From Deltaproteobacteria bacterium (lineage in GTDB: Bacteria > Desulfobacterota > Binatia > UBA9968), in contig VGTH01000006.1 in NCBI GenBank assembly GCA_016874755.1, forward strand, positions 62,001-126,000: DNA of 64,000 nt, in the 5' to 3' direction. Shown here piece after piece: positions 34,350-43,192 of this stretch (its first letter is position 1; each line of letters opens with the position of its first letter). Under the pieces are notes generated by a model. The model worked only from the letters and a program-made list of their open reading frames with translations. It ran no database searches and was not told the origin of the DNA. The position numbers were made by a program, and so were the translations under genes.

Positions 34350-35660
34350 ATGGCCGACCCTACCCTTGTCTGCCCGCAATGCAGAAATGAAATCAAGCTA
34401 ACCGAGTCGCTCGCCGCGCCGCTGCTCGCCGACGTGCGCCGGCAGTTCGAGCAGCGCCTGGCCATGAAAGACGCCGATGTCGCCAAGCGCGAAAAGGCGA
34501 TCCAGGAGCGCGTTGTCGCCCTGCAAAAAGAAAAGGAATTACTCGACCAACAAGTGGCGCAACGGATGCAGCAAGAACGCACCCGCATCGCCGCCGAAGA
34601 GCAGAACAAAGCCAAGCTCGCCCTCGGCAACGATCTCGCACAGAGAACCAAAGAAATCACCGAGCTCCAAGAAATACTGAAACAACGAGATGCAAAATTG
34701 GCGGAAGCCCAACAGGCGCAAGCCGAGGTTTTGCGCAAACAACGTGAGCTGGAAGACGCTAAACGCGAGATGGAACTAACCATTGAAAAGCGGGTGCAAG
34801 CCGATCTGGCAATCGCCCGCGAGAAAGCCAAGAAAGACGCCGAAGAAGAACTGAAACTCAAGGTTCTGGAAAAAGACCAGACCATTACCGCTATGCAGAA
34901 GCAGATCGAAGAGCTCAAGCGGCGCGCCGAGCAAGGCTCGCAGCAATTGCAAGGAGAGGTTCAAGAGTTGGAGCTAGAAGCGCTGCTCACGTCAAAGTTT
35001 CCTCGCGACACCATCCAACCCGTGCCCAAGGGCGAGTTCGGCGGCGACGTGCTGCAGCGGGTCGTCGGCCCGGCCAATCAGGTGTGCGGCACCATATTAT
35101 GGGAATCGAAGCGAACCAAAAACTGGAGCGAGGGCTGGCTGCCCAAGCTGCGCGAGGACCAGCGCGCGGCCAAGGCGGAGATCGCGATCATCATTAGCCA
35201 AGCGCTGCCCAAGGACATCGAAAGCTTTGGCTTCATGGACGGGATCTGGGTCGCCGATCCGAAAGTCGCATTGCCGGTGGCCTTATCACTGCGCCAAACC
35301 CTGATCGAAGTCGCCGGCGCGCGGCAAGCATCACAGGGTCAACAAACGAAAATGGAAATGGTCTATCAGTATCTAACCGGCCCGCGCTTTCGCCAACGCA
35401 TCGAAGCCATCGTCGAGGCTTTCTCGTCCATGAAGGACGATCTTGATAAGGAGCGCAAAGCGATCAACCGCCAGTGGGCCAAGCGCGAGGAACAAATTGA
35501 GCGCGTCATGCAGGCCACCGTCGGCATGTACGGAGACTTCCAAGGCATCGCGGGACGCAACCTCGGCACGATCGACAGCTTGGAGTTTCAAGGGTTATTG
35601 GAAGGTCAAGTGGACAACACTGAGCCCGAGCCACAGCAGGGGTTGTTCAAGTTAAAATAA
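34350..35660 (+). CDS. DUF2130-domain coiled-coil protein
   Basis: 436 residues. A zinc-ribbon-like CPQCRNEI lies at residues 8-15, then a long charged coiled coil (about 30-210, rich in E/K/Q/R heptads). The DUF2130 domain begins at about residue 220 (GEFGGDVLQRVVGPANQVCGTILWESKRTKNW). The WE-x-K element and following DQRAAKAEIAIII strand resemble a PD-(D/E)XK nuclease core, which I infer rather than know. AGGAGAGCTTA precedes ATG 34350. The family's biological role is unsettled; the neighbours give no clue. Confidence 0.88.
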   Translation: MADPTLVCPQCRNEIKLTESLAAPLLADVRRQFEQRLAMKDADVAKREKAIQERVVALQKEKELLDQQVAQRMQQERTRIAAEEQNKAKLALGNDLAQRTKEITELQEILKQRDAKLAEAQQAQAEVLRKQRELEDAKREMELTIEKRVQADLAIAREKAKKDAEEELKLKVLEKDQTITAMQKQIEELKRRAEQGSQQLQGEVQELELEALLTSKFPRDTIQPVPKGEFGGDVLQRVVGPANQVCGTILWESKRTKNWSEGWLPKLREDQRAAKAEIAIIISQALPKDIESFGFMDGIWVADPKVALPVALSLRQTLIEVAGARQASQGQQTKMEMVYQYLTGPRFRQRIEAIVEAFSSMKDDLDKERKAINRQWAKREEQIERVMQATVGMYGDFQGIAGRNLGTIDSLEFQGLLEGQVDNTEPEPQQGLFKLK

Positions 35661-35688
35661 ATTCACTCTGATGGGATGTACACTTACG

Positions 35689-35940
35689 ATGCTTGACAAA
35701 AAAGTGCTCACACAAACACTGGCCGCGTTCACAATTTTCACCGCAACGGCACCTGCGTGGACGCAGGGGCGCCTCGACGCCGACTCCCTGAGACTATGGG
35801 GCGGCGCCTATTCAACCAACTGTGCGAACTGCACAATCAAGTTTTACGAAAAGCTCGGCTTTGCCATGACCGGCCAGATCACACCTTATCGAAACGACGC
35901 CACGCTCTCGAACTACGAAATGGCGCGCGCCCTCCGCTAG
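35689..35940 (+). CDS. Small predicted secreted protein, possibly truncated
   Basis: An 83-residue product from ATG 35689. The signal-peptide-like start (VLTQTLAAFTIFTATAPAW) is followed by LRLWGGAYSTNCANCTIKFYEK, with two close cysteines. The family is not recognised. It stops at a TAG right after MARALR, without an obvious domain end, so it may be the front part of a longer former gene. Nothing downstream clearly continues it. Confidence 0.45.
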   Translation: MLDKKVLTQTLAAFTIFTATAPAWTQGRLDADSLRLWGGAYSTNCANCTIKFYEKLGFAMTGQITPYRNDATLSNYEMARALR

Positions 35941-36030
35941 CGCACGCTCTCCGTTGGCACGACAAGGTTTGACAGCCGTTTCGACGCGGACGTATAGTCC
36001 AACTAGCCTCAATCCACTGAAAAACCGCAA

Positions 36031-36118
36031 GAATGCTTCGACCGGCTCAGCATGAACGGATTCTCGTTGGACGATTTCAACTCCGATTCCGTTCGTCCTG
36101 AGCTGGTCGAAGGACTCC
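36031..36118. repeat. ~90-bp inverted repeat, CTTCGACxGGCTCAG family
   Basis: Arms gaatgcttcgaccggctcag and ctgagctggtcgaaggactc flank gatttcaactccgattccg, which also occurs in reverse in the copy at 19891-19985. It lies upstream of the heme-oxygenase-fold gene. Confidence 0.8.
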
Positions 36119-36158
36119 GAGTGGATTTCAGCCGCATAACTTTCAATCTGGAGGAAAA

Positions 36159-36839
36159 ATGAGCCGCTGGGCTGAAGTCGAAAAGCAGTTAAACGTGATG
36201 TGTAACGAGTGGTACCAGACACCGGAGATTCAGCGCATGCTGAAGGTGCCTCTCACCCCGGAGCGTCTCGCCTTTCGCCATTTGCACATGAGTTTTTTCA
36301 GTAATAACCGGCGCGACTGCTGGGCGGCGGTGGCGTCAAAGGCGCCGCTCGATGTCAAACGGGCGATTTGGGAGCACGAGAAGGAAGAGCTGATTTTCGA
36401 TCCGCGCCTGGGCAAAGCCCATGTCACCGAAGAAGACCTAGGGACAAAGAAAGAGTCGGACATGATCCCCGGCGCCCGCGCGGCGTTCTACGCCTGGTTT
36501 CACTGCGCGCGGGAAACACCCTGGCTTGAAGGCCTCGCCTGCTCGCACATCCTCGAACGGCGCAACAACGACCAGATCGTCACCGGCGGCACGCTTACCC
36601 AGCGATTAGTGGAACGCCAAGAAAAAGAATTGGGCATCAAGAAAAAACAGCAAGACATGAACGTGCAAGTGCATCTGATCGCCGACGTCGACCATACCGA
36701 TTTGCTGCAGGAAGTTTTTCACCGCCACGTCGTCGATCATCAAACCGTGCAGCAAGTGCTGCGCGGCGCTGAAGAGTCGCTTGCCATCGAGCGCTGTTTT
36801 CACGGCGCGGTAGCGAGCGCCATGGCGGAGATGGACTGA
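36159..36839 (+). CDS. Heme-oxygenase-fold iron-containing redox protein (PqqC/TenA-like)
   Basis: 226 residues, predicted all-helical. The helix segments WAAVASKAPLDVKRAIWEHEKEEL, ARAAFYAWFHCARETPWLEGLACSHILE and HLIADVDHTDLLQEVFHRHVVD carry spaced His/Glu/Asp residues as in the heme-oxygenase-like diiron oxidase and TenA/PqqC superfamily. GGAGG precedes ATG 36159. Family members act on very diverse substrates (fatty acids, amino acids, thiamine fragments). The neighbouring amidohydrolases and ring-cleavage dioxygenase suggest a catabolic role, but this is weak. Confidence 0.72.
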   Translation: MSRWAEVEKQLNVMCNEWYQTPEIQRMLKVPLTPERLAFRHLHMSFFSNNRRDCWAAVASKAPLDVKRAIWEHEKEELIFDPRLGKAHVTEEDLGTKKESDMIPGARAAFYAWFHCARETPWLEGLACSHILERRNNDQIVTGGTLTQRLVERQEKELGIKKKQQDMNVQVHLIADVDHTDLLQEVFHRHVVDHQTVQQVLRGAEESLAIERCFHGAVASAMAEMD

Positions 36840-36981
36840 TCGGAATCGGTTTCGGGTTTCGCGTTGCGAGTTTCGGGTGTTTCGGATGGCAGATTTGACT
36901 TATGTTCAGAGCAAGAATTTGTTCCTTGTCACCCTTCCGTAGTTCATTTCGTGAACAGGCGATAAATCACCGAGATCTCAA

Positions 36982-38124
36982 ATGCAAATTCGTCACGGCC
37001 TGATCAGCGCCGACTCCCACATCGTCACCGATAAGAATGCCTTCCTCGATCGCATGTCGAAGGCGAAGTTTGGCGACCGCATTCCGCAAATCAAAGAGGC
37101 AGAAAACAAAGGCCAGCAAGTCGATCGCTGGTTTGTCAACGGCAAGCCGCTGCGCACGCGCGGGGTGGTCAACTGCCCCGCGGTGATGGGCGATCCCGAT
37201 CGCAATCTCTATCCGCAGCGCTGGGATGAGGTCCCATCGAAAGCTTGGATACCTGCGGAGCGACTCAAGGCGCTCGATGCTGACGGCATCGACGCTGAGG
37301 TTCTCTTTCCCAATGACCCCAGCTCGTTTCATCAATATAACGATCGCGAATTCGAGCTCGCCTGCATTCGCGCCTACAACGACTCGACGGCCGAATGGGC
37401 CAAGACCAGCGACCGGTTTATCGCGTTGGCGATGATTCCCCTGCTCTGCGGCATGGAGACCAGCGTCGCAGAAGTGAACCACGCGGCGCAGAGCGGCCAC
37501 CGCGGCATTGTCATGTTCGCGCTGCCGAGCCTCATGGTCGAATCGCTACCGCACATCAGCGATCCCTATTGGTACCCCCTTTGGGAAGCATGCCAGGAGA
37601 CGGAATTGCCGGTGCACTACCACGCGTCCGCCGGCCTGGCGCGCAAACTGACTTTTCCCGAATGGGACGGCTACACGCCCTATCAACAGCACGCGGCGTT
37701 CACCGTGCCGACGTCCGCATGGCCGGCGCAGATTATTCCGAACATGATTTTCTCCGGCATCGCTTATAAGTTTCCCAAACTAAAATCGGTCTTCGCCGAA
37801 ACCGGCATCGGCGCGGTCAGCAGCGCGCAAGCCGCCTGCGATCACGAATGGGAACGGCGCCAGCTCTGGCGCCACGGCTTGGATCGCAAACCGAGCGAAG
37901 TGATTCGCGAGCAAGTTTATGTGAACTTCTGGTACGAAGAGGCCGGCATGGAGCTGCGCCACGCCATCGGCATCGACAACATCATGTGGGAGTCCGACTA
38001 CCCGCACATCGCGTCGACGTACCCGGAGTCTTGGAAGTTTGTCGAGCGGTCGCTGCAGGGAGTCGTCGAAGACGAACGAAAGCAGTTACTCTACGGCAAC
38101 GCCCAGAGGCTGTACCGGCGCTAG
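36982..38124 (+). CDS. Amidohydrolase-2 family protein
   Basis: 380 residues. The metal ligands of the family are recognisable: ADSH (residues 10-13) replaces the usual HxH, as in many of these proteins, followed by LPVHYHASAGLARKL, FAETGIGAVSSAQAACDHEWE and the C-terminal ESDYPHIASTYP aspartate motif. It is the first of a run with a second amidohydrolase-like protein, a bicupin dioxygenase and a UbiD-type decarboxylase, all on one strand. This suggests aromatic or hydroxy-acid breakdown. The metal is probably zinc or manganese. Confidence 0.9.
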   Translation: MQIRHGLISADSHIVTDKNAFLDRMSKAKFGDRIPQIKEAENKGQQVDRWFVNGKPLRTRGVVNCPAVMGDPDRNLYPQRWDEVPSKAWIPAERLKALDADGIDAEVLFPNDPSSFHQYNDREFELACIRAYNDSTAEWAKTSDRFIALAMIPLLCGMETSVAEVNHAAQSGHRGIVMFALPSLMVESLPHISDPYWYPLWEACQETELPVHYHASAGLARKLTFPEWDGYTPYQQHAAFTVPTSAWPAQIIPNMIFSGIAYKFPKLKSVFAETGIGAVSSAQAACDHEWERRQLWRHGLDRKPSEVIREQVYVNFWYEEAGMELRHAIGIDNIMWESDYPHIASTYPESWKFVERSLQGVVEDERKQLLYGNAQRLYRR

Positions 38125-38180
38125 AAATTTCTTCGGAATGGCTCGCGCAGAGACGCTGAGGGCGCAAAGTTAAAGGACTT

Positions 38181-38240
38181 TGTAGGGGCGGGTCTGAGAC
38201 CCGCCCTCCGAATCTCTTCGTAAGGTGCGCCGTGCGCACC
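38181..38240. repeat. Hairpin repeat followed by a GTGCGCC arm
   Basis: ggggcgggtctgagacccgcc is an eight-base-stem hairpin, followed by aaggtgcgccgtgcgcacc, a single arm of the GTAGGGTGCGCC family. It lies between the two amidohydrolase genes. Confidence 0.65.
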
Positions 38241-38270
38241 AAGGCCCAAACCAAATTCTTGGCTCTTAAC

Positions 38271-39398
38271 ATGACACTACGAGAGTCTCTGATCAGCGCC
38301 GTCGATCACGTCATTGAACCACCGGACTTGTGGACCCGGCGATTGTCGAAAGTAAAATTCGCCGAGCGCATGCCACACGTTGAGAAACTTCCCGACGGCT
38401 CAGACTGTTGGGTCATCGATTGTCGCAAGTATCCCCTTTCGGAAACGCTCAACGTCGGCGCGCTGCTCAACGATCGCGCCATAGCGGCTACGCAATGGAG
38501 CGATGTTCCCAAAACTGCCTACGAGCCAGCAGCCCGCAGCGAAGCGATGGACCAAGATGGCATCGCCTATTCCGTTCTCTACCCGACCCTCGCCGGATTT
38601 TCCGGCGAGCGCTTCGGCGCTATTGCCGATCCAGAATTGGCGCTCGCCTGCGCGCAAGCATACAACGACTGGCTGATCGAGGAGTGGCACGCGAAAAATT
38701 CACGATTCATTCCGCAGAGCATCGTCCCTATTCATCCCATAGACGCAGCGGTCGGGGAAATCCGCCGCGCGGTTGGCCGGGGGCATCGCGGACTGATTTT
38801 TCCCACGGCACCCATGCAGCTTGGCACTCTGCCGCACATCAACGCTTCTGACTACGATCCCATCTGGGCAACTTGCCAAGACCTTGATGTACCCGTCTGC
38901 TTTCGCGCCGGCTCGACTCCGGACTTGTTTCAGTTCCCGCTGCCGCCCCATATCGCACCGGAGCTGGCTGCGGCCATGCGCGCGGCGATCCGCCCGGCGA
39001 GTGCGGTCTTCGACCTGACGAATATTCTGTTCTCGCGTATCCTATTGCGCTTCCCCAAGCTCAAAGTCATCTTTGCCGAAAGCAGCATCGGCTGGGGCAC
39101 GTATTTACTCGAATACGCGGATCACCAATATGAACAAGACCACTGCAACTACGAGCTCAAGCCATCGGAGATGTTTCACCGCCAGTGCTATCTGACCGCC
39201 TGGTATGATGAAGTTGACATCAACTCACGCCACGTCGGCGTCGACAACATTCTCTGGGCGACCAATTTCCCCGCGGCGAACTCTACTTGGCCCGACACAC
39301 GGCAATTCACCGATCGCCGTTTTGCGGGGATGGAAGACCACGCACGCCGGCGCATCCAACGCGACAATGCGGCCAAGCTCTACAAAATTGCGGCTTGA
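38271..39398 (+). CDS. Amidohydrolase-2-like protein with lost metal ligands
   Basis: 375 residues from ATG 38271, after a repeat. It aligns with the protein of 36982-38124 over its whole length (AVDHVIEPPDLW; FPKLKVIFAESSIGWGTYLLE). Metal positions are changed: ADSH is AVDH, HYHAS is CFRAG, and the terminal SDYPH aspartate motif is TNFPA. A metal-dependent hydrolase or decarboxylase should not work with these. It is either a catalytically silent partner of the neighbour or a degenerate copy. Length and frame are intact, which argues for a kept function. The cupin gene starts 13 bases downstream. Confidence 0.85.
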   Translation: MTLRESLISAVDHVIEPPDLWTRRLSKVKFAERMPHVEKLPDGSDCWVIDCRKYPLSETLNVGALLNDRAIAATQWSDVPKTAYEPAARSEAMDQDGIAYSVLYPTLAGFSGERFGAIADPELALACAQAYNDWLIEEWHAKNSRFIPQSIVPIHPIDAAVGEIRRAVGRGHRGLIFPTAPMQLGTLPHINASDYDPIWATCQDLDVPVCFRAGSTPDLFQFPLPPHIAPELAAAMRAAIRPASAVFDLTNILFSRILLRFPKLKVIFAESSIGWGTYLLEYADHQYEQDHCNYELKPSEMFHRQCYLTAWYDEVDINSRHVGVDNILWATNFPAANSTWPDTRQFTDRRFAGMEDHARRRIQRDNAAKLYKIAA

Positions 39399-39411
39399 AG
39401 GAGAATCGCAG

Positions 39412-40422
39412 ATGAGCGCTCTAGATGATTTCAACCGCGAACTGGCGGACAAACACCTGCTCGGCTTTTGGAACGCCGGCAATATTTCGGAGACCTACGA
39501 ACCGAAAGCTTCCTACGAGCCCTGCATTTGGCGCTGGCAGGATGTCCATGGCGGCCTCATGAAAGCAGGCGAACTCTTGACCCTCGAACAAACGGCGCGC
39601 CGGTTCATCGGCTTTCACACACCCAATAAATTTCGCACCACCCACACCCTCGCGATGGGCGTGCAGCTCGTCAAACCCGGCGAAGTTGCCGAGGCGCATC
39701 GCCATACGATGGGTGCCATCCGTTTTGTCATCCTAGGCGGCGGCGCACAGACGACGGTCAACGGTGAAGCGTTTCCGATGGCAAAAGGCGATCTGATCAC
39801 CACGCCGAACCGCACCTGGCATGATCACTTCAACGGTTCGAAGCAGCCCATCGTCTGGATCGACGGCACAGATTTACCGATGGTAAAATTTTTCGAGATC
39901 GGTTTCGGCGACATGTATCCAACACTGCAGCAAGAAGTCTCTAAGCCGCGTGACTACGCCATTCATGAGCTCGGTCCGGCGCGGCCCGCGTGGGTCAGCG
40001 CGGATTCGGTGCAACCCCCACCCTACCGCTACCGCTGGAAAGACACCGAGAAAGCGCTGATGGCGCTGGGCGAGCGCCCGGGCGATCCATGCGATGGCAT
40101 TGTGCTGCGCTACATCAACCCGGTAACCGGCGGGCCTACCCTGCCAACGCTGTCTTGCGAAATTCACATGCTCCGCTCCGGCGAGCAGACCAAGTCTCAC
40201 CATCATACGAGCAGCATGATCTACCACGTTTTCCGTGGCAGCGGTGTCACCACGATCGGCGACACAAAGTTCGAATGGAGCGAGGGAGACTCGTTCACAA
40301 TTCCACAGTGGCTATGGCACAATCACGCCAATCGATCGAAGGACGCAGCGCTCCTATTTGTCATGAGCGATAAACCCGTGTTAGATGCCCTGGGGTTTTA
40401 TCGGGAAGAGACTCGAGAATAG
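39412..40422 (+). CDS. Bicupin gentisate/1-hydroxy-2-naphthoate dioxygenase-family protein
   Basis: 336 residues from ATG 39412, close after AAGGAG. The first cupin (about residues 80-160) has the iron-ligand motif EAHRHTMGAIRFVI and WHDHFN. The second (about 245-325) has SHHHTSSMIYHVFRGSG and WLWHNHANRS. The bicupin layout is that of ring-cleaving gentisate 1,2-dioxygenases, which open 2,5-dihydroxybenzoate with Fe(II) and O2. Placement between amidohydrolases and a UbiD-type decarboxylase fits an aromatic acid pathway. The exact ring substrate is unproven. Confidence 0.88.
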   Translation: MSALDDFNRELADKHLLGFWNAGNISETYEPKASYEPCIWRWQDVHGGLMKAGELLTLEQTARRFIGFHTPNKFRTTHTLAMGVQLVKPGEVAEAHRHTMGAIRFVILGGGAQTTVNGEAFPMAKGDLITTPNRTWHDHFNGSKQPIVWIDGTDLPMVKFFEIGFGDMYPTLQQEVSKPRDYAIHELGPARPAWVSADSVQPPPYRYRWKDTEKALMALGERPGDPCDGIVLRYINPVTGGPTLPTLSCEIHMLRSGEQTKSHHHTSSMIYHVFRGSGVTTIGDTKFEWSEGDSFTIPQWLWHNHANRSKDAALLFVMSDKPVLDALGFYREETRE

Positions 40423-40458
40423 CAGTTTCAGGAACTCCCATCGAAGAAAGGTGGCGAA

Positions 40459-41868
40459 GTGCTATACAACGACGTGCGCGAGTGGATGGCCAAAGTCGAC
40501 GAATTCGGTGAGCTCAGAACCGTCGAGGGCTGTGACTGGAAATATGAAATGGGCGCGGTGGCTGAAGTCTACGCGCGCAACCCGCCCTACTCGGCGATTC
40601 TCTTCGACAAGATCAAAGATTATCCCGCCGGTCATCGCGTGCTCGTCGGCGTGCATCATCAATCGCTCAAGCGCCAATGCCTGACGACGCATTTGCCGCT
40701 GGATTACAGCCGCGACCAATTTATTCAAGCCTGGCGCCAACGCTTGAACAATCCGACTTATATTCCGCCGCGCGTGGTCAACAGCGGACCAGTCCTGGAA
40801 AACGTCTGCGAAGGCAAGGATATCGACCTGCTGTCGCTGCCAGTGCCGCACTGGCATGAGGGCGACGGCGGGCGCTACATGGGCACAGCCCATCTAGTCA
40901 TCACGCGCGACGTGGACGAAGGCTGGGTCAACATCGGCTGCTACCGCGTCATGGTGCACGACAAAGACACGCTGGCGCTTTACATCTCGCCCGGCAAGCA
41001 AGGCCGCATCATCCGGCAAAAATATTTCGATCAGGGCCGGCCCTGCCCCGTGGCGATCAGCTTCGGCGACGATCCGCTCATGCTAACCGCTGCGGCGAAC
41101 AGCCTGCCCTGGGGCAAATCCGAGTATGATTACGCCGGCGGCATTCGCGGCCAAGCGATCGACGTGGTGCTTGGCAAGCACACCGGCCTGCCGATTCCCG
41201 CCTTCTCAGAGATATCCATCGAAGGTGAATGTCTGCCCGACCATCAGCGCCCCGAAGGCCCCTACGGCGAATGGACCGGCTACTACGCCAGCGGCGAGCG
41301 CACCGAACCGATCATCAAAGTGAAGCGGCTCATGCACCGCAACAACCCGATCCTCACCGGCGCGCCCTCGTCGCGCCCGCCTGCGGGCTCGGACGACACG
41401 CTGATCCGCTCGGCGTTTATCTGGGACCATCTGGAAAAAGCCGGCGTCCCCGACGTGCGCGGGGTTGCCTGCTTTCAGGGAAGATTTTTTACCGCCGTGT
41501 CGATCAAGCAGCGCTACCCGGGTCACGCAAAGCAGGCCGGCTTTATCGCCGCACAATGCGGCGCCGGCGCTTACCTTGGCCGCTACATAGTCGTCGTCGA
41601 CGACGACATCGACCCGTACGATCTGAACGACGTGACCTGGGCCATGTGCACCCGCTCCGATCCGCAAGTCGACACCGATTTCATTCGCCGCGCCTGGAGC
41701 GGCCCGCTCGATCCAGTCATCCCCAGAGATCGCAAAGGCTTCAGCACCCGCGCCGTGATCGATGCGACGCGGCCTTATGAATGGATGAAGGATTATCCGG
41801 TGGTGTCGGGATCGACGCCGGAGATGAAAGAACAGGTTAAAAAGAAATATGGAAAATACTTTGCATAG
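40459..41868 (+). CDS. UbiD-family (prenyl-FMN) decarboxylase
   Basis: 469 residues; start GTG 40459 after GAAAGGTGG. UbiD-fold signatures are CYRVMVHDKDTLALYISPGKQG, PVAISFGDDPLMLTAAANSLPWGKSEYD and the E-x-E part of the catalytic E-R-E network in RPEGPYGEWTGYYA. Such enzymes use prenylated FMN to decarboxylate (or carboxylate) aromatic or alpha,beta-unsaturated acids. No UbiX-type prenyltransferase lies in the window, so prFMN must come from elsewhere. It follows the cupin dioxygenase by 36 bases and is probably co-transcribed. Confidence 0.92.
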   Translation: MLYNDVREWMAKVDEFGELRTVEGCDWKYEMGAVAEVYARNPPYSAILFDKIKDYPAGHRVLVGVHHQSLKRQCLTTHLPLDYSRDQFIQAWRQRLNNPTYIPPRVVNSGPVLENVCEGKDIDLLSLPVPHWHEGDGGRYMGTAHLVITRDVDEGWVNIGCYRVMVHDKDTLALYISPGKQGRIIRQKYFDQGRPCPVAISFGDDPLMLTAAANSLPWGKSEYDYAGGIRGQAIDVVLGKHTGLPIPAFSEISIEGECLPDHQRPEGPYGEWTGYYASGERTEPIIKVKRLMHRNNPILTGAPSSRPPAGSDDTLIRSAFIWDHLEKAGVPDVRGVACFQGRFFTAVSIKQRYPGHAKQAGFIAAQCGAGAYLGRYIVVVDDDIDPYDLNDVTWAMCTRSDPQVDTDFIRRAWSGPLDPVIPRDRKGFSTRAVIDATRPYEWMKDYPVVSGSTPEMKEQVKKKYGKYFA

Positions 41869-41882
41869 GAAAAGACCGTAAA

Positions 41883-41928
41883 GGGTAAAGGGTGAGGGGT
41901 AAGGGGTAAGGGGTAAGGGGTAAGGGGT
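41883..41928. repeat. Tandem heptamer GGGGTAA
   Basis: About six copies of ggggtaa/agggtga in a row between the UbiD gene and the next binding-protein gene. A shorter relative lies at 52680-52697. Confidence 0.8.
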
Positions 41929-41983
41929 TTCGGATTCCGGTCGCCTGACCGCTTACGCTTCACCCCTAACGAGAAATGTAATC

Positions 41984-42952
41984 ATGCGAAAATTTAGCTT
42001 TGTTGCATTCACTTTGTTGGGGGCGATCGCTTTCGCCACCTCCTCCCCTGCCCAACTCGTCCGCGTTGGCTACAGCGGCACGGGAGTCGCGAAGAATCTG
42101 CACAAGACCATCGAGCGCGCGGGATTGTGGAAAAAGCGCGGGCTCGATGTGCGGCTGATTTATTTCACCAGCGGCGCGACCATGGCGCAGGCGATGGTGG
42201 GCGGCGATTTGGACTTAGCCGACTCCGATGTGCCGGCGATGTTGAATGCCGTTTCCGCGGGTGCTTTGGACGGCAAGCTGATCAGCGTCTACGTCAACCG
42301 ATTTCCGTTCGCCTTCGTGGTGCGCAACGACATTAAGACTTGGGAAGATCTGAAAGGCAAGCAAGTTGCCATCAGCCGCTTTGGCTCGTCTTCCGACGTA
42401 ACGACTCGCATGCTGTTACGCCAACAGAATATCGATCCAGAAAAAGACCTTCGCATCATCCAGGCCACCGGCACCACCCGCGTGCCGGCGATGGTCGCTG
42501 GCCAAATCCATGGCACACTGCTCGGCACCTATGATGTCCCGGTGGTAACCGAGTCCGGTTGCTGTCGCGTCATGGTCGATATGCTGGAGCTGCCCATCGA
42601 CTACGCCCGCTTTGGCCAAGCCACACCGACGGCGCTCTTGCGCACCAAACGAGAAATGCTCACGCGATTCGCCGAAGGCTTGATCGAAGGCATTTACGTT
42701 TTCAAAACCAACAAAGACCTGGCTCTGTCGGTGCTGCGCGCCGAAGGCATCAAAAGCCCGGAATTCAGTTATCCCCGCGTTGCCGCGGCGATGCGCGAGC
42801 GGCCGATGCCCGAAGTAAAAGGCGTGCAGGCCGTGATGGATTCGGTGAAAACAGCCAATTCGAAGATCACCCAAGCTAGAGACGTGATGGACGGCAGTAT
42901 CGTCGAAGAGCTCGACAAGAGCGGGTATATTAAGAAATTGTACGGGAGATAA
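41984..42952 (+). CDS. NMT1/SsuA-type ABC substrate-binding protein
   Basis: 322-residue secreted binding protein. The signal peptide MRKFSFVAFTLLGAIAFATS ends SSPAQ. The mature start LVRVGYSGTGVAKNLHKTIE, LDVRLIYFTSGATMAQAMVGG and TWEDLKGKQVAISRFGSSSD follow the NMT1/SsuA pattern. It is encoded just after the aromatic-acid enzymes and may bind their substrate. No ABC permease or ATPase is present. A small gene starts three bases after its stop. Confidence 0.86.
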   Translation: MRKFSFVAFTLLGAIAFATSSPAQLVRVGYSGTGVAKNLHKTIERAGLWKKRGLDVRLIYFTSGATMAQAMVGGDLDLADSDVPAMLNAVSAGALDGKLISVYVNRFPFAFVVRNDIKTWEDLKGKQVAISRFGSSSDVTTRMLLRQQNIDPEKDLRIIQATGTTRVPAMVAGQIHGTLLGTYDVPVVTESGCCRVMVDMLELPIDYARFGQATPTALLRTKREMLTRFAEGLIEGIYVFKTNKDLALSVLRAEGIKSPEFSYPRVAAAMRERPMPEVKGVQAVMDSVKTANSKITQARDVMDGSIVEELDKSGYIKKLYGR

Positions 42953-42955
42953 GCC

Positions 42956-43192
42956 ATGGGTGAATCCCAAAACCTGCTCATGACCGAGTTTCTCTCCTGG
43001 GTTGCCACGCGGCGGCGAACATACGACGAAGCAATGGCCGCTTGGCAGAGCCATTGTCCGCGCGCGACGATCTGGGAAGATGCGATCACCGATGGATTGA
43101 TCGAGCTACAGTCTGGCGGTCATGGTCACGACGCGGATGTGGTACTGACGGCCCGCGGCAAATCGTTCCTTGCTCGCCTTGACGGCCGTTGA
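42956..43192 (+). CDS. Small hypothetical protein
   Basis: A 78-residue soluble protein, MGESQNLLMTEFLSWVATRR at its start. No recognised domain; the C-terminal half (HDADVVLTARGKSFLARL) resembles a small winged-helix end, which is only an impression. It lies in a tight operon: it starts three bases after the binding-protein stop, and its TGA shares an A with the next ATG. The coupling supports that it is real. Confidence 0.6.
   Translation: MGESQNLLMTEFLSWVATRRRTYDEAMAAWQSHCPRATIWEDAITDGLIELQSGGHGHDADVVLTARGKSFLARLDGR

Noticed and set aside
41883-41928. CRISPR-like or satellite array
   Set aside because: Unit is only seven bases without spacers.
42416-43054. 212-codon minus-strand frame over an NMT1-type gene
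   Set aside because: Antisense of an intact, well-matched plus-strand gene.
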